NCBI GenBank assembly: GCA_041743085.1
Contig: JBGTNL010000052.1
Coordinates: 1-64,000, forward strand
From: JAFMPW01 sp041743085
Lineage (GTDB): Bacteria; Bacteroidota; Bacteroidia; Flavobacteriales; Flavobacteriaceae
Length of the DNA: 64,000 nucleotides
Reading direction: 5' to 3'
Position 1 is the first letter of the stretch. Every line of letters starts with the position of its first letter. The notes below the pieces were generated by a model, which ran no database searches, was not told where the DNA came from, and was given only the letters and a program-made list of their open reading frames with translations. Both the position numbers and the translations under genes were made by a program. Shown here one piece after another: positions 35,701-43,730 of the stretch.

Positions 35701-36095
35701 TTAATTTTCCTCAATAAATATGCACGCTGTAAATATGGGTCTTACGGGAGTCGATGCCGCTGTGAATCGCTCCAGAACGAATTCCTCCGAATCCGAGGAG
35801 TTAAACGGGTTACCTACCAGGACCGCAGGAAGCGGGGCATTAAAACCGGAATTATTATCTATGATATTTTATAAAGCTATTTGTATTCATGCTAAATTCC
35901 TGTGCAGATTTTGTGACACTTGCATAGGAAACTCCAGGGGTGGTAGCTGCCGGTGTATCTATAAATAAGGCCCTCTTTAAATGCAATTTCGGGCGGTACA
36001 GGATCAGAACATTCTGAAAACACCGAGAGAAACAGGAAGGCAGTGAAAATATTCCGTAAAACCGGGTTTAATTTGAAAGTCATCCCGAAAACCAT
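35701..36095 (-). pseudogene. Decayed DUF4249 lipoprotein gene (internal deletion and frameshifts)
   Basis: The 5' part encodes a signal peptide and CSDPVPPEIAFKEGLIY, matching the intact neighbour's CIDPITPEFEFQEGLVF. A +1 frame then continues with GVSYASVTKSAQEF (compare GASFVILSASSVEF). After a further frame change, the 3' part encodes DNNSGFNAPLPAVLVG and NSSDSEEFVLERFTAAS, matching DNNGGLNAPPPAALVG and NPENSEDFVFGRFTAAA of the intact gene, and ends at a stop at 35701. About 250 central codons are missing. It is a clear remnant of a tandem paralogue. Confidence 0.85.
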
Positions 36096-36142
36096 TACCG
36101 TTAAATTTAGTAAGTTTTTGGAATGCAGCTACAGGATTACAA

Positions 36143-36171
36143 CAAAAAACCCTTTGGATTTCCAAAGGGCT
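36143..36171 (-). terminator. Terminator downstream of the small lipoprotein gene
   Basis: CCCTTTGGA/TCCAAAGGG (36150-36169) forms a strong stem, followed on the minus strand by GTTTTTTG. It is placed about 25 bp after the lipoprotein stop. Confidence 0.8.
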
Positions 36172-36192
36172 TAACGCTATTATTAATATTGC

Positions 36193-36657
36193 TTACTGCC
36201 TCTTAAAAATAAGGGTAACCTGGCCAAGATCATCATCCTGGACAACCGTGGTAAGCTGATCTTTTGTAATCGTTACGTCACCACTCTGTGAACCATCCTC
36301 ATCAGTGGTTGTAAGTGTACTGCCGTCCACTTCATAAGTTCCTGTAAGGGTAGTGGAACCATCGCATACAATTGTAAAATCATTTTCCCCTTGGGCCATA
36401 AATTCTATATTGGAAGAGGTGGAGCTGAAGGTGCCGGCCTCCGTAAACGCCACTACCGAGGTAAAGCAATCCAGTTCTTTTACCAGATCATTTGAGGATT
36501 CTCCATCTCCGTTTAAATCATATGATTGGGAGGTCTGAAAAGAGGTTATACTCCAGGCACCTACAATTGAAGCGCTTTCCGAACCACCTTCGTCATCGGA
36601 CGAACAGGAAAAGACAAGGAGTGCGGTAAGGCAAAGCATTGAAAATTTAAATTTCAT
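36193..36657 (-). CDS. Lipocalin-like lipoprotein
   Basis: A protein of 154 residues from the ATG at 36657 (the frame opens 20 codons earlier). It has a lipoprotein signal (FSMLCLTALLVFSC) and a SSDDEGG tether after the Cys, which in Bacteroidota may act as a surface-export signal. The body is beta-rich with SIVGAWSITSF at its start and repeated TxTGTYEVDGSTLT strands, typical of lipocalin-like (PF13648/DUF5004-type) proteins. No ligand is known. It is monocistronic with its own terminator. Confidence 0.78.
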   Translation of the reverse strand: MKFKFSMLCLTALLVFSCSSDDEGGSESASIVGAWSITSFQTSQSYDLNGDGESSNDLVKELDCFTSVVAFTEAGTFSSTSSNIEFMAQGENDFTIVCDGSTTLTGTYEVDGSTLTTTDEDGSQSGDVTITKDQLTTVVQDDDLGQVTLIFKRQ

Positions 36658-36717
36658 AACTGGGATTTTAAGATTTGCAAGTAAAACGAAGAGATACCTG
36701 ATATATTTTGTACCCAA

Positions 36718-36944
36718 GGTGTTTTATAACACAAATCGATAAGAATCATGAATCAAAAATACATTTTTCGGCTTTTGACCTAGAATCTGCCGGCTCGTGC
36801 CACTTCCCGCTCCTCAAAGTCCTTGTGTTTAGAAACCTCCGGACTTCGTATTCCTGGCGCAAAGTCGGACTCTTCGCACAGCTTCAAATTTTCCTCACAA
36901 TAAGAACGGAAAAATTCCGGACCGGCATCTTTATCTTTTATCCC
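36718..36944. other. Short intergenic region without a supported gene
   Basis: The lipoprotein and DUF5916 genes are on the same strand. Frames found here are short, lack homology signals and start inside the upstream gene. No strong hairpin was seen. Confidence 0.4.
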
Positions 36945-39596
36945 TTAAAACACAAACCTGTAGGTGGCTTTTAATAAGAAAATATTCATGGGCTTCTCTC
37001 CCCCGAAAACATTATCCCCCAGGCTCCTGAAGAGCCCTTCCTGGGGATCGCCGGCTTGCGAAATGTCCTGTGACCAGACCAGGAAAATTTCAGAACCCGG
37101 GATGTATTCCCAACGCAGGACCAGATTTGATCTGAATTGTATAAAAGAAAAATCCGGGTCCCCGAAACTAAAGTCCGTGGTACCATCCATATCCCCATCT
37201 ACAGAATAAGTATCGTTAAGCAACGAGATCTGATCCTCCGAATAGGAAGTAATCCTGTCCTCGAAAACCTTTGCCATGGGAGTGGTAACATGCTTAAAAT
37301 CGGAATACCGCCCCCTGGAAATAAAGGGTTGCCCCCAATACTGAATGGTGAGGTTAGGATTAATGGTATAATTGAGTCTGAAGGACATACTTAAGGTACG
37401 CTGGGCTATCTCGGCATTAAGATACCTCGTGTTTCCATTCACATCTATATTATCAACAAATTGCAGTTTGTCATTATTGATGCTGTAGGACGGAAACGCC
37501 GAGATACGAAGAGCATTTATGGGCTGGTAGGTTAATCCGGCCTCCACGAAATAAGTGGCATAGGAATTATCTGTTCCTTTACTCCCGTTATGGAACACGT
37601 TGAAGCGTAATTTTTTCCTGCTATCGGTTTCGATGCCGTTCCAAAAACTTATTTCAGGGGATACCCGCAATCTTGGCCCTCCCCTCAATGCAAAATTGGA
37701 GTACTGAACGGGCATATAATTAAACCCTGCATTGGAGAACCAGTTATTTTTCCAATTCTGCCAGCTATTGGTATTAAATTGCAGGCTGTTATGATTGCCC
37801 CCAAAATCCCATACGCTCCAATGGTTGTAATTGATCCCTACTTTCCTGAACGTACTATCGGGTTTTAAAGTCTGATAGCCTATCCATGTATAATGGCGGA
37901 TGTCATCCGCCCTGCGTTGAAAACCAATATCATTTAATTCCAGTTCGGGAGAGCGCCAGGTGCCTCCGGTCTCAAATTTCCAATGCCCGTTCCCGATCTT
38001 TCCGAGTTGCAGATTGCCTCCGGTACCGGTAAGTGACGTTTTATCCGGGTCCACATCAACATAATCCGCATCTACTCTCTGAAACAGATGGCTAATAGCT
38101 TCCTGGGTCCCCTGAATAGCTTCTTCACTGCCCTTTACGTGGCTCCATATAATATTACCCCCAAGATACCAGTCGCGTTCATTCCACTGGTGCTTGAAAT
38201 CGAATCCTCCGGAATAGGCCGATTTATGCAAGAAATCCAGGCCCTCAGTTAAAGCGTCCCTGTTGGTGGCGGTAACAATGCCGCCGATGTACGTGTTCCG
38301 GTCATTAAAATCCTTTTGTAACCTCCCGACAAAATAATTGGTTAAAGGTTCCACAACTTCCCTCCTGCGGTCCCCGTTATTGACTATGGTGGCATATCGC
38401 CTGGCGGTAAGGCTTTCCAATACTCCTATGGACCAACCTTCTTTGGTTTTACCACTAAATTTTGCTGCGCCCAGTATGGGTGTGTTACTGGGTTGGTCTA
38501 CAAATTCTCCCTCGGTGGTGTCGGGAAACCATTGAGGACTTCTGCCAATACGACGGGAATAGAACAAATTATCAGAACCAAAGGTGTTCCCGGCTTCTGA
38601 ATTGGAAATTCTGAAATCGAAAATATTTTTATTCTCTACGAAAAAAGGGCGCTGCTCCTCAAAAAAGATCTGGAAACCATCCAGGGCAATAGCTGACGGG
38701 TCTGCCTCTACCTGGCCAAAATCAGGATTGATCGTCAAATCCATGGTCAGGTCGTTGGTGATTCCGATTTTGGCGTCCAATCCTCCGGTGATCTCGCTAT
38801 CATTGCCATCCCTGAACGGGTTGCCTTCCTCGGCCTCAAAAGTTTCCAATTTGGCAACTGTATAAGGCTGGATCTCCAGTTGCTTTTGAGGCTGAAGATT
38901 TATTAATCCGTGTAGTTCCCCAAATTCGCTGACAAATCCGGGCGTGTCTGCCGGAAGACGCTGCCATACGGAGCGTTCCTCCTCCCTGAAGAACCGTCGC
39001 ATCGCTTCAAGGCCCCAGATCTGTTCTTCGGATTTTCCAAATTTCAATTGGCTTAAAGGTATTTTCATCTCGGCCGTCCAACCTTCTTCATCCACATGTG
39101 TTTTTGTATACCAGATGGGGTTCCAACTTTCGTCCTCATTACTTCCATTGTTCGACTCCAGGAGATCGGCCTTTACTCCGGCAGCCGTCACAAGAAAACC
39201 GAAAGCTGTCCGCCGGTCGTGGTAACTGTCAATAAAAAAAGCTATCCAATCCCCTTCAAAACCATCCCTTCGGGAAAGTCGCCTAACAATTTTGTCCGGT
39301 TCTTTGTCATAACACCGAACTCCGATATAGAGCGACTTTTGGTCATAAACTATCTTAAAACGGGTCTGATAATTTGGTTCCGTATTTTCATCGGGCCGCT
39401 GTTCTATAAAATCCCCTGCCCATTCTACAATGTTCCAGGAAGGATCGTCCAGAATGCCGTCGATGACAGGAGCAACTTCGGACCCCAGTGCTTTGGTAAC
39501 GTAAATACGTTTGGGAATGACCTTGGTGGAGTCCTGGGCAAACGTCGTCAGATGCACAAATAAGATTGCATAGAACGCCGGAAGGTAGAATTTCAT
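36945..39596 (-). CDS. DUF5916 protein with N-terminal CBM9-like domain
   Basis: A protein of 883 residues from the ATG at 39596, which gives a signal peptide (FYLPAFYAILFVHLTTFAQ). The open frame extends 49 codons upstream without signal character. Residues 40 to about 230 form a CBM9-like beta-sandwich (PVIDGILDDPSWN, RFKIVYDQKSLYIGVRCYD, EMKIPLSQLKFG). The rest is DUF5916, a predicted outer-membrane beta-barrel (GGLDAKIGITNDLTMDLTINPDFGQVEADP, FFEEQRPFFVE) ending in an aromatic (YRFVF). The family is common in Bacteroidota; its role is unknown. It is divergent from rplM. Confidence 0.88.
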   Translation of the reverse strand: MKFYLPAFYAILFVHLTTFAQDSTKVIPKRIYVTKALGSEVAPVIDGILDDPSWNIVEWAGDFIEQRPDENTEPNYQTRFKIVYDQKSLYIGVRCYDKEPDKIVRRLSRRDGFEGDWIAFFIDSYHDRRTAFGFLVTAAGVKADLLESNNGSNEDESWNPIWYTKTHVDEEGWTAEMKIPLSQLKFGKSEEQIWGLEAMRRFFREEERSVWQRLPADTPGFVSEFGELHGLINLQPQKQLEIQPYTVAKLETFEAEEGNPFRDGNDSEITGGLDAKIGITNDLTMDLTINPDFGQVEADPSAIALDGFQIFFEEQRPFFVENKNIFDFRISNSEAGNTFGSDNLFYSRRIGRSPQWFPDTTEGEFVDQPSNTPILGAAKFSGKTKEGWSIGVLESLTARRYATIVNNGDRRREVVEPLTNYFVGRLQKDFNDRNTYIGGIVTATNRDALTEGLDFLHKSAYSGGFDFKHQWNERDWYLGGNIIWSHVKGSEEAIQGTQEAISHLFQRVDADYVDVDPDKTSLTGTGGNLQLGKIGNGHWKFETGGTWRSPELELNDIGFQRRADDIRHYTWIGYQTLKPDSTFRKVGINYNHWSVWDFGGNHNSLQFNTNSWQNWKNNWFSNAGFNYMPVQYSNFALRGGPRLRVSPEISFWNGIETDSRKKLRFNVFHNGSKGTDNSYATYFVEAGLTYQPINALRISAFPSYSINNDKLQFVDNIDVNGNTRYLNAEIAQRTLSMSFRLNYTINPNLTIQYWGQPFISRGRYSDFKHVTTPMAKVFEDRITSYSEDQISLLNDTYSVDGDMDGTTDFSFGDPDFSFIQFRSNLVLRWEYIPGSEIFLVWSQDISQAGDPQEGLFRSLGDNVFGGEKPMNIFLLKATYRFVF

Positions 39597-39742
39597 GTGG
39601 GCTGTCTCTTGATTGATGTGACTTAAAGACTGATAAATTCCGAAACTGTTACAGTTTAAACCTCCTTTTTTTGATTTTTTTAACAAATAGCTCCGCTCCC
39701 AAACAGGCTGAGAAAAATTCAAAAAAATATGGTCAACAACCA

Positions 39743-39773
39743 TTTGTATTTCAACTTAATAATTGTACATTTG
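39743..39773 (+). promoter_or_regulatory. Promoter of rplM-rpsI
   Basis: TTTG (39743-39746), 19-bp spacer and TACATTTG (39766-39773) match the Bacteroidota consensus TTTG-N19-TAnnTTTG exactly. Transcription would start near 39780. The resulting leader contains a GGATTA/TAATCC hairpin (39788-39806), a candidate for ribosomal-protein feedback control. Confidence 0.75.
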
Positions 39774-39821
39774 CAGCCCGTTAATCGGGATTAGACTGTT
39801 TAATCCATAAAAATAAACGTA

Positions 39822-40277
39822 GTGGATACATTAAGCTACAAAACCATTTCAGCCAATAAAAAAACCGTAGATAAGCAGTGGTTATTGGTAAATGCGGAAG
39901 GAGAAACTTTGGGACGCCTTGCTTCCAAAGTGGCGAGATTACTGAGAGGTAAGCACAAGCCAAATTTTACACCACATGTTGACTGTGGGGATAATGTCAT
40001 TATTATCAATGCGGAGAAGATACAACTTAGCGGCAACAAATGGGAAGATAAAACCTATATTCGCTATACCGGGTATCCGGGAGGCCAGAGGTCCAGAACG
40101 GCCCGGGAGCTGTTGGCTAAAAAGCCTGAAAGTATCGTGGAAAAGGCGGTAAAAGGAATGCTTCCGAAGAATAAACTGGGATCCGAACTTTTTCGTAACC
40201 TTAGGGTTTATATCGGAGCGGAACACGATCAGGAAGCACAAAAACCAACTGAGGTTAATTTAAACGATCTTAAATAA
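39822..40277 (+). CDS. rplM: 50S ribosomal protein L13
   Basis: 151 residues, full length. ANKKTVDKQWLLVNAEGETLGRLASKVARLLRGKHK and YRYTGYPGG-like (IRYTGYPGGQRSRTARELL) are diagnostic L13 segments, followed by VKGMLPKNKLGSELFRNLRVY. It assembles early on 23S rRNA. The stop codon overlaps the rpsI start by one base, the usual rplM-rpsI operon. Transcription is from the strong promoter at 39743-39773. Confidence 0.98.
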   Translation: MDTLSYKTISANKKTVDKQWLLVNAEGETLGRLASKVARLLRGKHKPNFTPHVDCGDNVIIINAEKIQLSGNKWEDKTYIRYTGYPGGQRSRTARELLAKKPESIVEKAVKGMLPKNKLGSELFRNLRVYIGAEHDQEAQKPTEVNLNDLK

Positions 40278-40663
40278 TGGACGTAATTCACAAAATAGGG
40301 AGAAGGAAAACCGCGGTTGCGCGCGTGTATGTTTCCCAGGGAAAAGGTAACATTACGGTTAATAAAAGAGACCTGAATGATTATTTCCCTACGGCCACCT
40401 TACAATATAAAGTAAAGCAACCATTTTCGCTGACAAACAATGAGGATAATTTTGATGTGAAAGTAAACGTCTTTGGCGGTGGGATCACAGGGCAGGCCGA
40501 AGCTGTTCGCCTTGCGCTTTCCAGGGCATTGTGCGAAATGGATGCAGAGCATCGCGTCGTACTTAAGCCTGAGGGATTACTTACCAGGGACCCCAGAATG
40601 GTGGAACGCAAGAAATTCGGACAGAAAAAAGCACGTAAGAAATTCCAGTTCTCCAAGCGTTAA
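40277..40663 (+). CDS. rpsI: 30S ribosomal protein S9
   Basis: 128 residues. HKIGRRKTAVARVYVSQGKGNITVN at the N-terminus, GGGITGQAEAVRLALSRAL in the middle, and the basic tail ending KKFQFSKR, whose terminal Arg contacts P-site tRNA in ribosomes. It overlaps rplM by one base (TAATG). Confidence 0.98.
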   Translation: MDVIHKIGRRKTAVARVYVSQGKGNITVNKRDLNDYFPTATLQYKVKQPFSLTNNEDNFDVKVNVFGGGITGQAEAVRLALSRALCEMDAEHRVVLKPEGLLTRDPRMVERKKFGQKKARKKFQFSKR

Positions 40664-40879
40664 TCCATATTTATACAGCTGTTGACTTCTGTTCGGCATC
40701 TGGTAAATAATACGCATGAAAGCCCATAACCTACCTACGGCAGGCAGGTGGGCATTAATTGAAAAATGGTCAATACCAACCGATATATATAACACTAAAT
40801 CAATAGGTTGGCGAAATTTTATTTAGATGAAATTTTAAAAGCAATGCCGGAACCCTTGAACATTTGTTGCGGCATAAAA

Positions 40880-40926
40880 CAGCGAAACCCCGACGCAGAG
40901 CATCGGGGAATTCTAACGATTAAAAG
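40880..40926. repeat. Dispersed palindromic repeat, family A relative
   Basis: GCGAAACC followed by the CCCCGA/TCGGGG hairpin and then GGGGAATTCTAACGATTAAAA resembles the right flank (GGGGAATTAyTTAGATTAAAA) of the copies at 25921-26013 and 47545-47603. Confidence 0.45.
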
Positions 40927-40956
40927 ACCCTGAAATACATTCAGGGCGTGTAAACC

Positions 40957-41014
40957 AAAGTTCATTGAAAGCTTCCGCCCCCGACGATAGTCACCCGGAT
41001 GGCGGAGAAACTTT
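40957..41014 (+). promoter_or_regulatory. Structured candidate leader element upstream of rpsB
   Basis: Outer stem AAAGTT/AACTTT (40957-40962 with 41009-41014) encloses an internal loop and an inner stem TCCGCC/GGCGGA (40974-40979 with 41001-41006), capped by GAC-GATA-GTC. Two nested helices with an asymmetric loop about 160 nt before rpsB are consistent with an autoregulatory ribosomal leader, but no known family was recognised. Confidence 0.35.
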
Positions 41015-41173
41015 AAATCCTAAGGCATAAAACGGGCCGATTCTATCGAATAACCCTGAACAGGTTTTAGGTAAATTTAGTTTAGCATCTAAATGTTGGA
41101 GGCTTTATTCGCCGGCCGGCGGACGATACCACTTCAGCATTGCTAATTCAAAGGAACGTAAACTAATTATAAA

Positions 41174-42436
41174 ATGGCTAAAGCTGAAGTAAAAGATTTA
41201 TTGGAAGCAGGGGTGCACTTCGGACACCTTACAAGAAAATGGAATCCCAACATGGCGCCCTATATCTACATGGAGCGAAACGGGATCCACGTTATCAACC
41301 TTTACAAGACCGTTGCAAAATTGGAAGAGGCCAATGAGGCCCTTAAAAAGATTGCGGCCTCAGGTAGAAAAATACTTTTTGTAGCTACTAAAAAACAGGC
41401 AAAGGATATTGTTGCTGAAAAGGTAGCAAACGTAAACATGCCTTATATTACGGAAAGATGGCCGGGAGGTATGCTTACCAATTTTGTTACTATTAGAAGG
41501 GCAGTTAAAAAGATGGCCTCCATCGACAGGATGAAGAAGGATGGCACATTTAACACCCTTTCCAAAAAAGAACGCCTGCAGGTAGACCGTCTAAGGGCTA
41601 AGTTGGAAAAAAACCTCGGGTCTATTTCGGAAATGACCCGTTTGCCGGGAGCGCTTTTTGTGGTCGACACCATGAGAGAACACATAGCGGTAAAGGAAGC
41701 CCAGAAACTGAATATTCCTATTTTTGCCATGGTGGATACAAATTCGGATCCCCGACCTATAGATTATGTCATTCCATCCAATGACGATGCATCAAAATCC
41801 ATAGATGTCATCATGACCCAGGTTACGGACGCGGTAGCCGAAGGATTGGCGGAACGCAAATCAGAATCTACCTCCACTGCCAAGGACGAACCCTCCTCTG
41901 CCAAGTCTCAGAAGAAAAAGAAGGCAGAAGAAGATGAAGATGATAATGAAATAATTACGGAAGCGCCCGAAATTGCCAAAACCAAGTCCAAGCCCGAAGC
42001 AGCGGACAGGCCAAAAGAAATAGAAGAAGTTACAGTTGTAAAGGAGGCCCCAAAAGACGCCTTTGCCGTAAAAACTTCTGACGATAAGGTTGCCAAAGAA
42101 GAACCGCAGGAGGAAAAGTCTTCGTCGGCCCAACCGGAAGAAGAAGCAAAAGCCGAGCCAAAGAAAGCAACGAAAACGGATGAAGGCGAGGACCTTACCA
42201 AAATTGAAGGCATTGGGCCAAAGGCAGCCGAGGCATTGACCAAGGCTGGAGTGGAAACCTATACTAAATTGGCAAATAGTGATCCTGAAAAGATCAAGGA
42301 AATCCTGACGGAAGCAAGTTCAAGGATGGCACATCTTGACCCAACCTCCTGGCCAAAACAGGCAAAAATGGCCGCCGACGGCAAGTGGGACGACCTTAAA
42401 GAATGGCAGGATAACGCAAAAGCAGGCGTTGAATAA
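41174..42436 (+). CDS. rpsB: 30S ribosomal protein S2 with C-terminal helix-hairpin-helix extension
   Basis: 420 residues against about 240 in most bacteria. Residues 1-228 are a complete S2 (LLEAGVHFGHLTRKWNP, ERWPGGMLTNF, FVVDTMREHIAVKEAQKL, DTNSDPRPIDYVIPSNDDA). Residues 229-340 form a highly charged, low-complexity Lys/Glu linker. Residues 341-420 form a compact helix-hairpin-helix domain (LTKIEGIGPKAAEALTKAGV, HLDPTSWPKQAKMAADGKW). That domain type is also known on other proteins, including an extended L21 in some Flavobacteriia (from memory). It may bind nucleic acid. The gene is continuous, with no frameshift. tsf follows 89 bp later. Confidence 0.96.
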   Translation: MAKAEVKDLLEAGVHFGHLTRKWNPNMAPYIYMERNGIHVINLYKTVAKLEEANEALKKIAASGRKILFVATKKQAKDIVAEKVANVNMPYITERWPGGMLTNFVTIRRAVKKMASIDRMKKDGTFNTLSKKERLQVDRLRAKLEKNLGSISEMTRLPGALFVVDTMREHIAVKEAQKLNIPIFAMVDTNSDPRPIDYVIPSNDDASKSIDVIMTQVTDAVAEGLAERKSESTSTAKDEPSSAKSQKKKKAEEDEDDNEIITEAPEIAKTKSKPEAADRPKEIEEVTVVKEAPKDAFAVKTSDDKVAKEEPQEEKSSSAQPEEEAKAEPKKATKTDEGEDLTKIEGIGPKAAEALTKAGVETYTKLANSDPEKIKEILTEASSRMAHLDPTSWPKQAKMAADGKWDDLKEWQDNAKAGVE

Positions 42437-42525
42437 AGCTTCAAACAACTTGAGGCAAAATAGAAAGTTTGAATTTTATTATGGCCGGAATACCCTCAGG
42501 TATTCCATAAAACTAGATATAAATG

Positions 42526-43350
42526 ATGGTTAAAGTTACCGCAGCAGATGTAAATAATTTGAGAAAAACCACCGGTGCCGGAATGATGGACTGTAAAAAT
42601 GCCCTTGTGGAAGCCGATGGTGATTTTGATAAAGCTATTGAGATCCTTCGTAAAAAAGGTCAGAAAGTAGCTGCCAAGAGAGCAGACAGGGATTCTTCAG
42701 AAGGGGCAGTCATTGCAAAAGTCAATTCCGACAATACCAGTGGGGTGATCATTTCTTTAAACTGTGAAACCGATTTCGTCGCAAAAAATGAAATCTTTGT
42801 TTCCTTGGCCAATGAGTTGGCCGAACTCGCCCTGGGTTTTGATAGTAAGGACGACTTTCTAAATACAGGTTTCAAAGGGATCTCGGTTCAGGAAAAGTTA
42901 ACCGAACAAACCGGCGTTATCGGTGAGAAAATTGAGATTGGCGCATTTGAAAGATTAAGTGCTCCCTTTGTAGGTTCCTATATCCATGCAGGAAACAAAA
43001 TAGCCACGCTCGTGGGACTTTCCGCAGTGATAGATGGCGCGGCAACAGCCGCAAAAGATGTTGCCATGCAGGCAGCCGCGATGAACCCGGTTGCACTGAA
43101 CGAAGAAGATGTGGACCAGGCTGTGATTGATAAGGAAATTGAGATCGCAAAAGATCAATTGCGACAGGAAGGAAAACCCGAAGCTATGTTAGACAATATT
43201 GCCAAGGGCAAACTAAAACGCTTTTTTAAGGATAATACGCTTGTGAACCAGGATTTTATAAAAGATAGCAAACAGAGCGTTGCCCAATATGTAAAATCGG
43301 TTGATTCCAATTTAGAGGTAACCGGATTTAAAAGAGTTGCCTTGGGCTAA
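42526..43350 (+). CDS. tsf: Elongation factor Ts
   Basis: 274 residues from the second of two adjacent ATG codons (42523 and 42526), matching the family start MVKVTAADV. The UBA-like N-terminus (LRKTTGAGMMDCKNALVEADGDFDKAIEILRKKG) contacts EF-Tu. The TDFVAKNE motif (CETDFVAKNEIF) and the C-terminal dimerisation region (FFKDNTLVNQDFIKD) are present. EF-Ts recharges EF-Tu with GTP. It is in an operon with rpsB and is followed by a terminator. Confidence 0.98.
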   Translation: MVKVTAADVNNLRKTTGAGMMDCKNALVEADGDFDKAIEILRKKGQKVAAKRADRDSSEGAVIAKVNSDNTSGVIISLNCETDFVAKNEIFVSLANELAELALGFDSKDDFLNTGFKGISVQEKLTEQTGVIGEKIEIGAFERLSAPFVGSYIHAGNKIATLVGLSAVIDGAATAAKDVAMQAAAMNPVALNEEDVDQAVIDKEIEIAKDQLRQEGKPEAMLDNIAKGKLKRFFKDNTLVNQDFIKDSKQSVAQYVKSVDSNLEVTGFKRVALG

Positions 43351-43375
43351 TTTAATATACAACCAACCCAATATA

Positions 43376-43412
43376 AACCGCTTTCCGTATGGGAGGCGGT
43401 TTTTATTTTTTC
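43376..43412 (+). terminator. Terminator of rpsB-tsf
   Basis: AACCGC/GCGGTT with an extended G-U rich stem around GTAT, followed by TTTTTATTTTTT, 25 bp after the tsf stop. Confidence 0.85.
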
Positions 43413-43473
43413 TACACTTCCCAAAGGTTGCCACCTTAGCATAACCAGGATTTTTTTCATACAACCATGCCCA

Positions 43474-43491
43474 CTTTGATTTAAATCAAAG
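43474..43491. promoter_or_regulatory. FNR/CRP-like palindrome
   Basis: CTTTGATTTAAATCAAAG is a perfect 18-bp palindrome containing TTGAT-N4-ATCAA, the consensus site for FNR-type regulators. It lies about 240 bp upstream of the Sel1/toxin operon, downstream of the tsf terminator. Regulation of that operon by an Fnr/Crp homologue is inferred. Confidence 0.5.
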
Positions 43492-43730
43492 CCTCTTTTC
43501 TGTGGGCAAAATCTTACCCGCATGTCGATTGCAGTGAGCCCGATTATCTTCGTCTCCTGACAAAGCGCTCCTTTATTTTACAGACAATGTTAATCCTTAA
43601 ACCATCTTATATGAAGAAGACTACACCATGAATACACAGATGATGAGCATTCCCGGGTCCTGGAATTTGGCAATGTCATATGGTGTGCAGCACCATTTTA
43701 TAAAACATTTTATATCCTAAAACACACGAG

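Larger units (their letters stand above)
40664..41173. other. Long non-coding region upstream of rpsB with repeats
   Basis: No gene is visible. It holds a GGCAGGCAGG palindrome (40730-40752), a family A repeat relative (40880-40926; CCCCGA/TCGGGG), a CCCTGAA/TTCAGGG hairpin (about 40928-40946), the structured element at 40957-41014, and the perfect palindrome CGCCGGCCGGCG (41110-41121). Confidence 0.6.

Noticed and set aside
36708..36974. Plus-strand frame of 88 codons
   Set aside because: Starts and ends inside convergent neighbours and has no domain character.
39096..39563. Plus-strand frame of 155 codons
   Set aside because: Shadow of the DUF5916 gene on the other strand.
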